From Streptomyces corallincola (GTDB taxonomy: Bacteria > Actinomycetota > Actinomycetes > Streptomycetales > Streptomycetaceae): 64,000 nucleotides of DNA. The stretch spans positions 38,722 to 102,721 of the forward strand of contig NZ_JAHRXF010000019.1 of NCBI RefSeq assembly GCF_019104725.1. Reading direction: 5' to 3'. Made by a program: the position numbers and the translations under genes. Below the pieces are notes generated by a model. It did not search any database. It saw only the letters and a list, made by a program, of their open reading frames with translations, and was not told where the DNA came from. Below, piece after piece: positions 36,417-48,770 of the stretch (within the stretch, counting starts at the first letter, position 1; the number at the start of each line of letters is the position of its first letter).

Positions 36417-37058
36417 ATGGCCGGCGCGATGCGCAAGATGGCGGTCTACCTCGGCCTCGTGGAGGACGATGGGTACGACGGCCGCGGATTCGATCCCGAC
36501 GACGACTTCGAGCCCGAACTGGACCCGGAACCCGAGCGGGACCACCGGCGGCACGAGCCGTCGCACTCCTCACACGGTACGCACCAGCCCCAAAGGGACG
36601 AAGAGGTGCGAATCGTGCAACCTCCCGCCCCGCGCGAGCCGGTGGCCCGGTCCGCTTCGCTCGCCGCGGAATCCGGGCGCCCCGCACGGATCGCGCCCGT
36701 GGCATCCATCACACAAGAACGCCAGTCCCTGGAGAAGAACGCGCCGGTGATCATGCCCAAGGTCGTGTCGGAACGAGAGCCGTACCGGATCACCACATTG
36801 CACCCGCGGACCTACAACGAGGCCCGTACCATCGGGGAACACTTCCGCGAGGGCACTCCGGTGATCATGAATCTCACGGAGATGGACGACACCGATGCCA
36901 AGCGACTTGTCGACTTCGCGGCCGGTTTGGTGTTTGGTCTTCACGGCAGTATCGAGCGGGTGACGCAGAAGGTGTTCCTGTTGTCTCCTGCTAACGTCGA
37001 TGTCACGGCGGAGGACAAGGCCCGCATCGCAGAGGGCGGGTTCTTCAACCAGAGCTGA
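36417..37058 (+). CDS. sepF: Cell division protein SepF
   Basis: SepF tethers FtsZ filaments to the membrane. The 213-residue product has an N-terminal amphipathic segment ([16 protein letters not shown]), a long acidic/Pro linker and the C-terminal SepF domain [55 protein letters not shown] in outline (about 118-172). The ATG at 36417 follows GGAGGA (36403-36408). A 128-base gap before it may hold its own promoter. Streptomyces have several SepF paralogues; this is the one in the dcw cluster. Confidence 0.95.
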   Translation: MAGAMRKMAVYLGLVEDDGYDGRGFDPDDDFEPELDPEPERDHRRHEPSHSSHGTHQPQRDEEVRIVQPPAPREPVARSASLAAESGRPARIAPVASITQERQSLEKNAPVIMPKVVSEREPYRITTLHPRTYNEARTIGEHFREGTPVIMNLTEMDDTDAKRLVDFAAGLVFGLHGSIERVTQKVFLLSPANVDVTAEDKARIAEGGFFNQS

Positions 37059-37108
37059 AGACGCACCACCGGAAGAAGCACGGAACAGGGGAGAGGGAAA
37101 GTCAGACC

Positions 37109-37396
37109 ATGAGCGTGTTCGCGCAGGTGATCTACATCGCGCTGATGGTGTTCCTCGTCGTGCTGATCTTCCGGCTGGTCATGGACTACGTCTTCCAGTT
37201 CGCCCGCTCGTGGCAACCCGGCAAGGCGATGGTGGTCGTACTGGAGGCCACCTACACTGTCACCGATCCACCGCTGAAGCTTCTGCGGCGGTTCATTCCG
37301 CCGCTGCGTCTCGGGGGCGTGGCGCTCGACCTGTCCTTCTTCGTACTGATGATCATCGTCTACATCCTGATCGCCGTCGTGCGGAACTTCGTGTGA
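37109..37396 (+). CDS. YggT-family membrane protein
   Basis: The 95-residue protein has two membrane helices (about 5-28 and 72-92) separated by a short region containing the family element ATYTVTDPPLKLLRRFIPPLRLGG. YggT (YlmG) proteins are found beside sepF and divIVA across Gram-positive bacteria and are linked to division or membrane organisation; the Streptomyces gene is called sepG in this position. Role inferred from context. GGGGAGAGGG before 37109 is the ribosome site. Confidence 0.9.
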   Translation: MSVFAQVIYIALMVFLVVLIFRLVMDYVFQFARSWQPGKAMVVVLEATYTVTDPPLKLLRRFIPPLRLGGVALDLSFFVLMIIVYILIAVVRNFV

Positions 37397-37451
37397 TGAG
37401 GGTGGACGATACGGTCTTGCCGACTGCCGATGACTACGTTGAGGTGAAGAG

Positions 37452-38666
37452 ATGCCGTTGACCCCCGAGGACGTGCGGAACAAGCAGTTCACGACCGTCC
37501 GCCTCCGAGAAGGCTATGACGAGGACGAGGTCGATGCCTTCCTCGACGAGGTCGAAGCCGAACTGACCCGTCTGCTGCGGGAGAACGAGGACCTGCGCGC
37601 CAAGCTGGCCGCGGCGACCCGTGCCGCCGCGCAGAACCAGCAGAACATGCGCAAGCCCCCGGAGCAGGACCAGTCCCAGCAGGGTGGCATGCCTGGGCAG
37701 CAGGGCGGTATGCAGCAGGGGATGCCCCAGCAGGGCGGCATGCCGCAGCAGGGCATGCGCGGTCCCGGCGCCCCGGTGCCCGCCGGCATATCGGGCCCGC
37801 CGCAGCAGCAGATGGGCGGCCCGATGGGCGGCCCGCCGCAGCTGCCGAGCGGTGCCCCGCAGCTTCCCGCCGGTCCCGGCGGACAGGGCGGCCCGCAGGG
37901 TCCCGGCCCGATGGGCCAGGGTCCGATGGGTCCTGGTCCGATGGGCCAGGGCGGTCCGATGGGCCAGGGCCCGATGGGCCAGCAGCCCGTGCCGCAGCAG
38001 ATGGGCGGCCCGATGGGCGGTATGGGCGGTCCGATGGGTGGCCCGATGGGCGGCCCCGGTCAGGGCCCCGGCGGCGACAGCGCCGCCCGTGTCCTCTCGC
38101 TGGCCCAGCAGACCGCCGACCAGGCGATCGCCGAGGCCCGCTCCGAGGCCAACAAGATCGTCGGTGAGGCCCGCAGCCGCGCCGAGGGTCTGGAGCGCGA
38201 CGCGCGCGCCAAGGCCGACGCCCTGGAGCGGGACGCGCAGGAGAAGCACCGCGTGGCGATGGGCTCGCTGGAGTCCGCGCGCGCCACGCTGGAGCGCAAG
38301 GTCGAGGACCTGCGCGGCTTCGAGCGCGAGTACCGCACCCGGCTGAAGTCCTACCTGGAGTCCCAGCTCCGGCAGTTGGAGACGCAGGCGGACGACTCCC
38401 TCGCCCCGCCGCGTTCCCCGGCCGCTCCGTCGCTGCCGCCGTCCCCGGCGCCCTCGATGGCCCCGGCCGGTGCGAGCGCCCCGTCCTACGGCGGCAACCC
38501 GTCGATGGGTGCCCCGTCCCCGGCGGCCCCGTCCTACGGCGGCCAGCAGCAGATGACCCCGGCCATGACCCAGCCGATGGCCCCGGTCCGTCCGCAGGGT
38601 CCGTCCCCGATGGGCCAGGCGCCCTCGCCGATGCGCGGGTTCCTGATCGACGAGGACGACAACTGA
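37452..38666 (+). CDS. divIVA: Polar growth protein DivIVA
   Basis: DivIVA marks hyphal tips and recruits the wall synthesis machinery; it is essential in Streptomyces. The 404-residue product has the membrane-binding N-terminal domain ([33 protein letters not shown] in outline, 3-36), a first coiled coil to about residue 60, a long Q/P/G/M-rich linker (about 65-205), a second coiled coil (about 210-315) and a Pro/Ser/Ala-rich tail ending [18 protein letters not shown] stands just before the ATG at 37452. The long linker is the actinobacterial variation. It closes the dcw cluster. Confidence 0.96.
   Translation: MPLTPEDVRNKQFTTVRLREGYDEDEVDAFLDEVEAELTRLLRENEDLRAKLAAATRAAAQNQQNMRKPPEQDQSQQGGMPGQQGGMQQGMPQQGGMPQQGMRGPGAPVPAGISGPPQQQMGGPMGGPPQLPSGAPQLPAGPGGQGGPQGPGPMGQGPMGPGPMGQGGPMGQGPMGQQPVPQQMGGPMGGMGGPMGGPMGGPGQGPGGDSAARVLSLAQQTADQAIAEARSEANKIVGEARSRAEGLERDARAKADALERDAQEKHRVAMGSLESARATLERKVEDLRGFEREYRTRLKSYLESQLRQLETQADDSLAPPRSPAAPSLPPSPAPSMAPAGASAPSYGGNPSMGAPSPAAPSYGGQQQMTPAMTQPMAPVRPQGPSPMGQAPSPMRGFLIDEDDN
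37675..38075 (+). repeat. GPMG/QQGGM-coding repeats in divIVA
   Basis: The linker between the two coiled coils of DivIVA is coded by imperfect repeats of GGTCCGATGGGCCAG-type units (Gly-Pro-Met-Gly-Gln) and earlier CAGCAGGGCGGCATG units. Such tracts vary in length between strains and can cause assembly or frameshift errors. Confidence 0.8.
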
Positions 38667-38720
38667 CGGCGGCCTGAGCGGGCAGCGGTACCCGTACGAC
38701 AACGGCGTCGGCAGCCGTGA

Positions 38721-38764
38721 GGGCGGGACCCCGGATCGAGAAGATCCGGGGTCCCGCCCTTTTT
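38721..38764 (+). terminator. Strong intrinsic terminator of the dcw cluster
   Basis: A 17-bp perfect stem (38721-38737 with 38743-38759) with a five-base loop is followed by TTTTT (38760-38764), 55 bases after the divIVA stop. It is the textbook form and ends the whole cluster. Confidence 0.95.
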
Positions 38765-38799
38765 ACGCGCGTTGACGCGCGTTGCGCCCGGTAGGGAGG

Positions 38800-38853
38800 C
38801 GGCCGGTGTCCCGGAGACGGTCGGTGTCCCGGACGCGGCCGGTGCTCCGGAGA
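38800..38853 (+). repeat. Three tandem 18-bp repeats after divIVA
   Basis: Units at 38800-38817, 38818-38835 and 38836-38853 follow the pattern CGGYCGGTGYYCCGGASR. They lie between the divIVA terminator and the ileS 3' end, with no coding content. Confidence 0.75.
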
Positions 38854-38859
38854 CGGGTC

Positions 38860-38890
38860 GGGGCCCGGTCCGTGTGCCGGACCGGGCCCC
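38860..38890 (-). terminator. Hairpin behind ileS
   Basis: A 13-bp perfect stem (GGGGCCCGGTCCG at 38860-38872 with 38878-38890) with a five-base loop lies 28 bases beyond the ileS stop on the minus strand. No U tract follows, so termination is probable but not certain. Confidence 0.65.
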
Positions 38891-38918
38891 GTACGCCGCC
38901 GGGTGACGCCTCGCCCGG

Positions 38919-42062
<3,144 letters not shown>

Positions 42063-42074
42063 CTGCGGGCATCC

Positions 42075-42350
42075 TCCAACGGACGTGCTGTCTTCCGTCG
42101 GAGGGACGAGAGCCTCGTGCTGCCTACGCCGTGTGCGGCGCGCTCCCGCGGTACCACCCTCCTTGGCCATCCCGCGGCGCCTGACCCCGGGCGGGCCCCC
42201 TCATTGGGGTGCGAAGCCGGTTCTACGGCCCGACGGGCGGGCTTTCCTCCGGCGGCTCCGGGGTGATCTTCACGTCGCGCCGGCCTCCGGGCTCCCACCG
42301 TCCCCGGATCGCTCTGCGCCGCGTACGCCGCTACTCGTCCCCATCCACGC
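42075..42350 (-). promoter_or_regulatory. T-box leader of ileS (specifier ATC)
   Basis: On the minus strand the conserved T-box sequence AGGGTGGTACCGCGGG occupies 42160-42145. Upstream is a Stem I with GACGAGTA and GAAGATCACC, whose ATC at 42267-42265 is the likely isoleucine specifier codon. The ileS ribosome site GGAGGA lies directly behind the T-box, so uncharged tRNA-Ile probably frees it for translation, as in other actinobacterial ileS leaders. The rest of the gap (42351-42644) holds presumed promoters for both genes and no recognisable gene. Confidence 0.93.
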
Positions 42351-42644
42351 TTCTCGCTGCCGCAAGTGTACGGCGCCCCGCCGACAGCGGCCGACCGGAT
42401 GTGCGCACGGGACGCGTAGGGCGCCCGGCTGGGCCGAATGCGCCGCGCTCCGGCGGCCGGGCGCGAGGGACGGGGCGCGCGGCGATTACCCGGCGGGTTG
42501 CTGGGCACAACGGATGCAGTCGGCCGGGGAGGGGGTGCGGGCGGGCGAATCGGGCGGTGTGCCCCGTTGCCGCGGGCGCCAAGTCGATTTATCGTCCCAG
42601 CACGATTGACGAACATGATCACCACATGTGAAGGGGCCGCGGTC

Positions 42645-43529
42645 ATGGTCGCTAGGAAGACGACGGCGAAGAAGGCCGTGGCCGGTGCCGAGGGGACGCC
42701 CGCGGCCGGGGACAGCGGTACGGACGCGGCGCGGACGGCGAAGAAGGCTTCCGGGAAGGCGACGGCGGCCGGGAAGGCGACGGCACGGAAAGCCGCCGCC
42801 GGGAAGGGCGCGGCGAAGAAGACGGCGGCGAAGCGGGCCGCGCACGAGGGGACGGCCGGGACGACGGCCGCGGGGGAGGGGACGCGGGCGGCTGCCGGGA
42901 GGACCGCCAAGAAGACCACCCGTAGGACCGCCGCCGGAGCGGCGGGCGGGAAGGCCGCCCACGCGGAGGGAACCGCGCGGGCGGGCGGCAGGAGCACGGC
43001 CAAGAAGGCGGGCGCGGCGCGGGCCGCGGAGCAGACGGGAGCCACGACAGTGGTTGCGAAGAAGACTCCTGGCACGGTCACGGCGGAGCAGGACGGCGGG
43101 GTGCCCAAGGCGCGCACGGGCGTCGTGGACCCCGCCGAGCTGGCGGTACGCCCCGGTGAGGACCCCTGGACCCTCCAGGAGGTCGAGGAGGCCCGTACGG
43201 AGCTGCACTCCGAGTCGGAGCGGCTGCGCGCCGAGATCAGCTCCTCCGAGTCGGCCCTGGCCGGGCTGATGCGGGACTCCGGGAACGGCGCGGGCGACGA
43301 CGAGGCCGACACCGGCACCAAGAACATCACCCGCGAGCACGAGATGTCCCTCGCCGCCAACGCGCGCGAGATGCTCGACCAGACCGACCGCGCCCTGGAA
43401 CGGCTGGACGCGGGCACCTACGGCGTCTGCGAGAACTGCGGCAACGCCATCGGCAAGGCGCGCATGCAGGCGTTCCCGAGGGCCACCCTCTGCGTGGAGT
43501 GCAAGCAGAAGCAGGAACGCCGCTCCTGA
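42645..43529 (+). CDS. Histone H1-like/DksA-TraR zinc-finger fusion protein
   Basis: The 294-residue product joins two unlike parts. Residues 1-150 are Ala/Lys/Gly/Thr-rich with repeated KKTA, GKATA and AKKA units, as in bacterial histone-H1-like DNA-binding tails. Residues 165-294 hold a coiled coil and a DksA/TraR zinc finger with the four cysteines CENC and CVEC (GTYGVCENCGNAIG...LCVECKQKQE). DksA proteins bind the RNA polymerase secondary channel; the tail could fix this one to DNA. The ATG at 42645 follows GAAGGGG. Similar genes occur between ileS and lspA in other Streptomyces. Confidence 0.88.
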   Translation: MVARKTTAKKAVAGAEGTPAAGDSGTDAARTAKKASGKATAAGKATARKAAAGKGAAKKTAAKRAAHEGTAGTTAAGEGTRAAAGRTAKKTTRRTAAGAAGGKAAHAEGTARAGGRSTAKKAGAARAAEQTGATTVVAKKTPGTVTAEQDGGVPKARTGVVDPAELAVRPGEDPWTLQEVEEARTELHSESERLRAEISSSESALAGLMRDSGNGAGDDEADTGTKNITREHEMSLAANAREMLDQTDRALERLDAGTYGVCENCGNAIGKARMQAFPRATLCVECKQKQERRS

Positions 43530-43597
43530 CCGGGAGGCCCGGCCGTGCCGTGCCGTACCCTCGTCATCGGTCAAGGTTTCCAGGCTGAGGGACGCAC

Positions 43598-44224
43598 ATG
43601 GCAGAGGCGGAGCGCATCATCGGTACGCCGGACACCCCGGACGGCGGCGAGGCCGGAGCCGCCGCCGTGCCCGACGGTTCCGGCGCGACCGCCTCGGCGG
43701 CGCCCGGCGCGGGGGCGGACGCCGCCCGGCGGACCGGGCGCGGGCGCCGGATCGCGGTGCTGTTCGCGGTGGCCGCGTTCGCGTACGCCCTGGACATCGT
43801 CAGCAAGCTGCTCGTGGTGGCCAAGCTGGAGCACCACCCGCCGATCCGGCTGATCGGTGACTGGCTGGAGCTGAACGCGATCCGCAATCCCGGTGCCGCC
43901 TTCGGGTTCGGCGCCGCCTTCACCGTGATCTTCACGGTGATCGCGGCGGCCGTGATCGTGGTCATCGTCCGGCTCTCCCGCAAGCTGTACAGCTTCCCGT
44001 GGGCCGTCGCGCTCGGGCTGCTGCTCGGTGGCGCCCTCGGCAACCTCACCGACCGGATCTTCCGCTCGCCCGGCGTCTTCACCGGCGAGGTCGTGGACTT
44101 CATCGCGCCCAAGGGCTTCGCGGTGTTCAACCTGGCCGACTCCGCCATCGTGTGCGGCGGCATCCTGATCGTGCTGCTGTCCTTCCGGGGCCTGGACCCG
44201 GACGGGACCGTCCACAAGGACTGA
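43598..44224 (+). CDS. lspA: Lipoprotein signal peptidase LspA
   Basis: LspA removes signal peptides from prolipoproteins. The 208-residue product has four membrane helices after a 45-residue Ala/Gly/Pro-rich cytoplasmic N-terminus that is longer than in most bacteria. The catalytic aspartates lie in GNLTDRIFR and FNLADSAIV, with NPGAAFGFG in between. The TGA is followed by a 106-base gap with two DnaA boxes before rluD. Confidence 0.95.
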   Translation: MAEAERIIGTPDTPDGGEAGAAAVPDGSGATASAAPGAGADAARRTGRGRRIAVLFAVAAFAYALDIVSKLLVVAKLEHHPPIRLIGDWLELNAIRNPGAAFGFGAAFTVIFTVIAAAVIVVIVRLSRKLYSFPWAVALGLLLGGALGNLTDRIFRSPGVFTGEVVDFIAPKGFAVFNLADSAIVCGGILIVLLSFRGLDPDGTVHKD

Positions 44225-44245
44225 GCCGGGGCGGTTCCGGGGCGG

Positions 44246-44288
44246 TTTTCCACAGGCCCGGCGGGCCGGGCGGGGACGGTTGTCCACA
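44246..44288 (+). other. Two DnaA-box-like 9-mers before rluD
   Basis: TTTTCCACA (44246-44254) and TTGTCCACA (44280-44288) are in the same orientation and lie in a 13-base direct repeat TCCACAGGCCCGG spaced 34 bases apart. The second is the preferred Streptomyces DnaA box. They lie just upstream of the rluD promoter; no other origin features are seen. Confidence 0.55.
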
Positions 44289-44318
44289 GGCCCGGTCGGG
44301 TGGGTCACGCCCGTCCTG

Positions 44319-44324
44319 CATACT
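44319..44324 (+). promoter_or_regulatory. Probable leaderless -10 element of rluD
   Basis: CATACT stands six bases before the GTG at 44331, with no ribosome site between them; the -35 region (around 44296-44301) matches poorly. Same spacing as before metF and the FAD reductase gene. Confidence 0.4.
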
Positions 44325-44330
44325 CGACGG

Positions 44331-45275
44331 GTGAGCACGATTCCCGAGATCCGTACCCTGCCCGTGCCCGACGGCCTGGAGGGCGAGCGTGTGGACGCCG
44401 CCATCTCCCGGATGTTCGGCTTCTCCCGCACGAAGGCGGCCGAGCTGGCCGCGTCCGGCAAGGTGCAGGTGGACGGCGCCGTGGTCGGCAAGTCCGAGCG
44501 GGTGCACGGCGGGGCCTGGCTGGAGGTCGAGATGCCCCAGGCGCCCGCCCCGGTCCGGATCGTCGCGGAGCCCGTCGAGGGCATGGAGATCGTGTACGAC
44601 GACGACGACGTGGTCGTGATCGTCAAGCCGGTCGGTGTGGCCGCGCACCCCTCGCCCGGCTGGAGCGGCCCCACCGTGATCGGCGGTCTCGCCGCCGCCG
44701 GGTACCGGATCTCCACCTCCGGCGCCGCCGAGCGCCAGGGCATCGTGCACCGCCTGGACGTCGGCACCTCCGGTCTGATGGTGGTCGCCAAGTCGGAGCG
44801 CGCGTACACCTCGCTGAAGCGCCAGTTCAAGGAGCGCACGGTGGACAAGCGCTACCACACGCTGGTCCAGGGCCACCCGGACCCGACCAGCGGCACCATC
44901 GACGCCCCCGTCGGCCGCCACCCGAACCACGACTACAAGTGGGCGGTCACCGCCGAGGGCAAGCCGTCGGTCACCCACTACGACCTCATCGAGGCGTTCC
45001 GCTCCGCGTCCCTGCTGGACGTGAAGCTGGAGACCGGCCGCACCCACCAGATCCGCGTCCACATGTCGGCCCACCGGCACCCCTGTGTCGGTGACCTCAC
45101 CTACGGCGCCGACCCGACCATCGCCAAGCGGCTGCACCTGACCCGCCAGTGGCTGCACGCGGTCCGGCTCGGCTTCGAGCACCCCGGCGACGGACAGTGG
45201 GTGGAGTTCTCCAGCGACTACCCCGAGGACCTCCAGCGGGCACTGGACCGGGTCCGCGAGGAGACCTACGCGTGA
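44331..45275 (+). CDS. RluD-type 23S rRNA pseudouridine synthase
   Basis: The 314-residue product has an N-terminal S4 domain ([31 protein letters not shown], in outline) and the RluA-family catalytic core with the nucleophilic Asp in [18 protein letters not shown] (about residue 144), plus [21 protein letters not shown]. Members isomerise uridines in helix 69 of 23S rRNA. Its stop overlaps the next start by four bases (GTGA). The lspA-rluD neighbourhood is widely conserved. Confidence 0.93.
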   Translation: MSTIPEIRTLPVPDGLEGERVDAAISRMFGFSRTKAAELAASGKVQVDGAVVGKSERVHGGAWLEVEMPQAPAPVRIVAEPVEGMEIVYDDDDVVVIVKPVGVAAHPSPGWSGPTVIGGLAAAGYRISTSGAAERQGIVHRLDVGTSGLMVVAKSERAYTSLKRQFKERTVDKRYHTLVQGHPDPTSGTIDAPVGRHPNHDYKWAVTAEGKPSVTHYDLIEAFRSASLLDVKLETGRTHQIRVHMSAHRHPCVGDLTYGADPTIAKRLHLTRQWLHAVRLGFEHPGDGQWVEFSSDYPEDLQRALDRVREETYA

Positions 45276-45739
45276 GCACGGCGTACACCGTCCGCACCGC
45301 CGACGACCCCGCCGACCGCGAGAGCTGCTTCGCGGTGCGCAAGGAGGTCTTCGTGGTCGAACAGGGCGTCCCGCAGGACATCGAGTACGACGCGTACGAC
45401 GCGACCGCGCTGCACGTGCTGGCCGTCCGGGACGACGGGGTGCCGCTCGGCACCGGGCGGCTGCTGCACGGCGCGGCGGCAGCCGGGAAGACCGGCGGTG
45501 ACCCCTCGGTGGGCTCCCTGGGACGGCTCGCGGTCGCCCGCGAGGCGCGCGGTCTCGGCGTCGGCGTGGCCCTGGTGCGGGCCATCGAGGACGCGGCCCG
45601 CGCCCTCGGACTGACCGCGGTGGACCTGCACGCCCAGACCCACGCCACCGGCTTCTACGAGCGCCTCGGCTACGCGGCGTACGGCCCGGAGTACCTGGAC
45701 GCGGGCATCCCGCACCGCTCGATGCGGCGCGCGGTCTGA
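45272..45739 (+). CDS. GNAT-family N-acetyltransferase
   Basis: The 155-residue product has the GNAT fold with an acetyl-CoA loop [29 protein letters not shown] (in outline), [21 protein letters not shown] at the N-terminus and [24 protein letters not shown] at the C-terminus, close to the ElaA-type acetyltransferases. The acceptor is unknown. Translationally coupled to rluD by a four-base overlap. Confidence 0.9.
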   Translation: MSTAYTVRTADDPADRESCFAVRKEVFVVEQGVPQDIEYDAYDATALHVLAVRDDGVPLGTGRLLHGAAAAGKTGGDPSVGSLGRLAVAREARGLGVGVALVRAIEDAARALGLTAVDLHAQTHATGFYERLGYAAYGPEYLDAGIPHRSMRRAV

Positions 45740-45912
45740 CGTACCGGAGGGCCGGGTGGTGTGATCCCGGTCCTGTCCGGACCGTGCGCGGACATGATCC
45801 GGTCCCGGCGGGGCACCGCCGTGATCAGGGTGGCGCAGACGGCCGCGCGGGGAACGGCGTGACAGGCTGGCGCCGACCCGCGAAGTGACCGTCGATCGGG
45901 GAGTGCCCGCCC

Positions 45913-47499
45913 GTGGACCAGTTGGCTCTGCTGTTCGTGCTGCTGCTCGGAGCCCTGCTGAGCGTCCCGGTCGGGGACCGGCTGGGACTGCCCGCGCCGG
46001 TGCTGATGACCGTGCTGGGCGGTGTGCTGGCGGTGGCCCGGTTCGTGCCCGACGTGGACATCCCGCCCGATCTCATCCTGCCCGCGCTGCTGCCCCCGCT
46101 GCTCTACGCGGCCGTACGGCGCACCTCCTGGCGGCAGTTCGCCGCCAACAAGCGGCCGATCTTCCTGCTCGCCGTCGCGCTGGTCTTCGTCACCACGCTC
46201 AGCGTGGCCGTTGTCGCGCACGCCATCGTGCCCGGCCTGCCGGTCGCCGCCGCCGTCGCGCTCGGCGCGCTGATCGCCCCGCCCGACCCGGTCGCCGCCA
46301 CCGCAGTCGCCGGACGGCTCGGCCTGCCCCGCCGCCTGGTGTCCATCCTGGAGGGCGAGGGGCTGTTCAACGACGTCACCGCGATCGTGCTCTACCACGT
46401 GGCCATCGCCGCCGCCGTGAGCGGCGAGTTCTCGCCCTGGCGGGCCGGGCTCGCCCTCGTGCTGTCGGCCGTGGTCGCGGTGGTGATCGGGCTGGCGCTC
46501 GGCTGGGGCGCCAACCGGCTGATGGACCTGCTCGGCGACCCCACCCTCCAGATCGGCCTCACCCTGCTCGTCCCGTACGCCTCCTACGTGCTCGCGGAGG
46601 AACTGCGCGGCTCCGGGGTGCTCGCCGTGCTCACCACCGCGCTGTTCCTGTCCGAGTACGCCACCGGCGCCGACGACGTGATGACCCGGCTGGCCGGGCA
46701 CACCTTCTGGGACATCATCGACACCCTGGTCACCGGGGTCGCGTTCGGGCTGATCGGCCTGGAACTGCACAACGCCATCCGGACGGCGGCCGGGCGCTGG
46801 GCCGAACTCCTCGGCTGGGCGGCGGCCGTCGCCGCGGTCGTCGTCCTGGTACGGCTGATGTGGCTCATGCCGGCGACCTGGCTGACCAAACGGCTGCACG
46901 CCCGGCGCGACTACGACGAGGAGATCCCGACCGGCTGGCGGGAGACCGTCGTGATGTGGTGGTCCGGGATGCGCGGGGTGGCCTCCGTCGCGCTGGCGCT
47001 GGCCGTGCCGCTCCAGGTGGACGACGGCTCACCCTTCCCGGACCGCGACGAGATCGTGTTCATCGCCTTCGGGGTCATCATCGCCACCCTCGTCCTCCAG
47101 GGCCTCACTCTGCCCTGGCTGGTGAAGCGCCTGCGGGTGCGCGCGGACTCCGAGCGGGAGAAGGCGTTCGAGAAGGAACTCGCGGTCCGCGCGGCCAAGG
47201 CGGCGAGGCGGCGGCTGCGGGAGATCGAACAGGTGGAGGAGCTGCCCGAGGAACTCTCCGAGCAGATGCTGCGCCGCGCCTTCGACATCGGCATCCGGAT
47301 CAGCCCCGACATGGGCGAGGAGGAACGCCGCGAGGCGCACCGGCAGCGCGCGCGGCGACTCAAGCGCATCCGGCACATCCAGGGCGACATGCTCAGCGCC
47401 GCCCGGCACGAGGTGCTGGCCGCCCGCAGCGAGCCCGGCGCCGATCCGGAGGTGGTGGACCGGGTGCTGCGCCACCTGGACGTGCGCAGTCTGCGCTGA
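45913..47499 (+). CDS. CPA1-family Na+/H+ antiporter
   Basis: The 528-residue product has about 12 membrane helices and the CPA1 signatures ALGALIAPPDPVAATAVAGRLGLP (about 117-140) and EGEGLFNDVTAIVLYHVA (about 150-167), where the Asn-Asp pair binds the cation. After the last helix (near residue 400) follows a charged, helical cytoplasmic domain (to 528), probably regulatory. It should exchange Na+ or K+ for protons. A GTG start follows GGGGAG. Confidence 0.92.
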   Translation: MDQLALLFVLLLGALLSVPVGDRLGLPAPVLMTVLGGVLAVARFVPDVDIPPDLILPALLPPLLYAAVRRTSWRQFAANKRPIFLLAVALVFVTTLSVAVVAHAIVPGLPVAAAVALGALIAPPDPVAATAVAGRLGLPRRLVSILEGEGLFNDVTAIVLYHVAIAAAVSGEFSPWRAGLALVLSAVVAVVIGLALGWGANRLMDLLGDPTLQIGLTLLVPYASYVLAEELRGSGVLAVLTTALFLSEYATGADDVMTRLAGHTFWDIIDTLVTGVAFGLIGLELHNAIRTAAGRWAELLGWAAAVAAVVVLVRLMWLMPATWLTKRLHARRDYDEEIPTGWRETVVMWWSGMRGVASVALALAVPLQVDDGSPFPDRDEIVFIAFGVIIATLVLQGLTLPWLVKRLRVRADSEREKAFEKELAVRAAKAARRRLREIEQVEELPEELSEQMLRRAFDIGIRISPDMGEEERREAHRQRARRLKRIRHIQGDMLSAARHEVLAARSEPGADPEVVDRVLRHLDVRSLR

Positions 47500-47532
47500 G
47501 GCCCCCTCCGGGTGTGGTCCGGAAGGGGCCTC
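47498..47532. terminator. Bidirectional terminator overlapping the antiporter stop
   Basis: GAGGCCCC-CTCCGG pairs with CCGGAA-GGGGCCTC around a short loop, between the convergent antiporter and mscS genes. The stop codon itself is in the 5' edge of the hairpin. Confidence 0.75.
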
Positions 47533-47547
47533 GGTGGCGGGGAGGCG

Positions 47548-48660
47548 TCAGCCTCGGGCCGTGTGCGGGAGGTCGTACGCCTTGCGGAGCGTGGGCCGGT
47601 GGTCCCGCTCGGGGGCGTCCGCGCGGGGCGGGGGCACCGCCTCGCCGGTGTTGACGCGGGGCAGGGCGTACGGGTGGCTCTCGGTGAGCCAGGCGATCAT
47701 CCGCTCGCGCACCGCGACCCGTACCGTCCAGATATCGTCCGCGTCCTTGGCGGTGACCAGGGCACGCACCTCGACGGTGTTCGCGGTGGTGTCGGTGAGG
47801 TTCAGCCCGTAGGAACGCCCGTCCCAGGCCGGGCACTCGCGCAGGATCTCCTTCAGCTTCTCCCGCATCTCCGCGACGGGCGCGCTGTGGTCGAGGTGCC
47901 AGAACACCGTGCCGGTCATCTGCGGGGTGCCGCGCGACCAGTTCTCGAACGGGTTGGACGTGAAGTACGACACGGGCATGGTGATCCGGCGCTCGTCCCA
48001 GGTGCGCACGGTCAGGAAGGTCAGGGTGATCTCCTCGACCGTGCCCCACTCGCCGTCCACCACCACGGTGTCCCCGATGCGGACCATGTCCCCGAAGGCG
48101 ATCTGCAGCCCCGCGAACATGTTGGAGAGCGTGGACTGCGCGGCCACACCGGCGACGATGCCGAGAATCCCGGCCGACGCCAGCAGCGAGGCCCCGGCCG
48201 CGCGCATCGTCGGGAAGGTCAGCAGCATCGAGGCCCCGGCCACCACGATGACGACCGCGGAGACCACCCGCATGATCAGCTCCACCTGGGTACGCACCCG
48301 GCGCACCCGCGCCGCGTCCCGGTGGGCCCGCGCGTAACGGCTGTACGAGGTCTCCACGACCGCGCCCGCGATCCGGATCGCCAGCCAGGCCGCCGCGCCG
48401 ATCAGCACCAGCGACAGTGTCCTGCCGATGCCGACCCGGTGCTCCTGGAGCAGCTGCGTCTGGTCGTACGAGCCTCTCAGCAGGGCCGTGCACAGCACGA
48501 TCTGGTATGGCACGCGGGCGCGCCTCAGCAGCCCCCACAGGGGTGTCTCGCGGTTTCTCTCGTCGGCCTTGCGCAGCAGCCGGTCGGTGGCCCAGCCGAT
48601 CGCCACGGTGATCAGCACGGCGCCACCGAGCACGATCAGGGGGCGAAGTACGTTCTCCAT
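47548..48660 (-). CDS. MscS-family mechanosensitive ion channel
   Basis: The 370-residue product has about three to four membrane helices, the pore-lining glycine/alanine-rich AAGASLLASAGILGIVAGVAAQSTLSNMFAGLQIAFGDMVRIGDTVVVDGEWGTVEEI block (in outline) and the cytoplasmic beta domain that follows (about 185-250). It should release solutes on osmotic downshift. The C-terminal tail is proline-rich. Divergent from the hydrolase gene. Confidence 0.93.
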   Translation of the reverse strand: MENVLRPLIVLGGAVLITVAIGWATDRLLRKADERNRETPLWGLLRRARVPYQIVLCTALLRGSYDQTQLLQEHRVGIGRTLSLVLIGAAAWLAIRIAGAVVETSYSRYARAHRDAARVRRVRTQVELIMRVVSAVVIVVAGASMLLTFPTMRAAGASLLASAGILGIVAGVAAQSTLSNMFAGLQIAFGDMVRIGDTVVVDGEWGTVEEITLTFLTVRTWDERRITMPVSYFTSNPFENWSRGTPQMTGTVFWHLDHSAPVAEMREKLKEILRECPAWDGRSYGLNLTDTTANTVEVRALVTAKDADDIWTVRVAVRERMIAWLTESHPYALPRVNTGEAVPPPRADAPERDHRPTLRKAYDLPHTARG

Positions 48661-48758
48661 GCCTGCGCGCCTAACCGGAGTCGGCGGGTGATGAACATGT
48701 GACTTCCGGCGCCGAGCGGGTATCCGGTGGCGCGCGTCCCGGCCCGCGCCCCTGCTGG

Positions 48759-48764
48759 CACGAT
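48759..48764 (+). promoter_or_regulatory. Probable leaderless -10 element of the hydrolase gene
   Basis: CACGAT stands six bases before the ATG at 48771 and no ribosome site lies between them. Fourth instance of this spacing in the window. Confidence 0.35.
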
Positions 48765-48770
48765 GGCCCC

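Noticed and set aside
37675..38075. Regularly repeated units in divIVA considered as a CRISPR-like array
   Set aside because: The units are in frame, code for a Gly-Pro-Met-Gln linker of an intact gene and have no unique spacers.
42063..42170. Upstream extension of the ileS frame through the T-box
   Set aside because: The translated stretch copies the T-box motif (the sequence is structural RNA), and a ribosome site lies just before the ATG at 42062.
42438..42644. Upstream extension of the H1-DksA frame
   Set aside because: Arg/Gly-rich translation of intergenic DNA; the ATG at 42645 has a good ribosome site.
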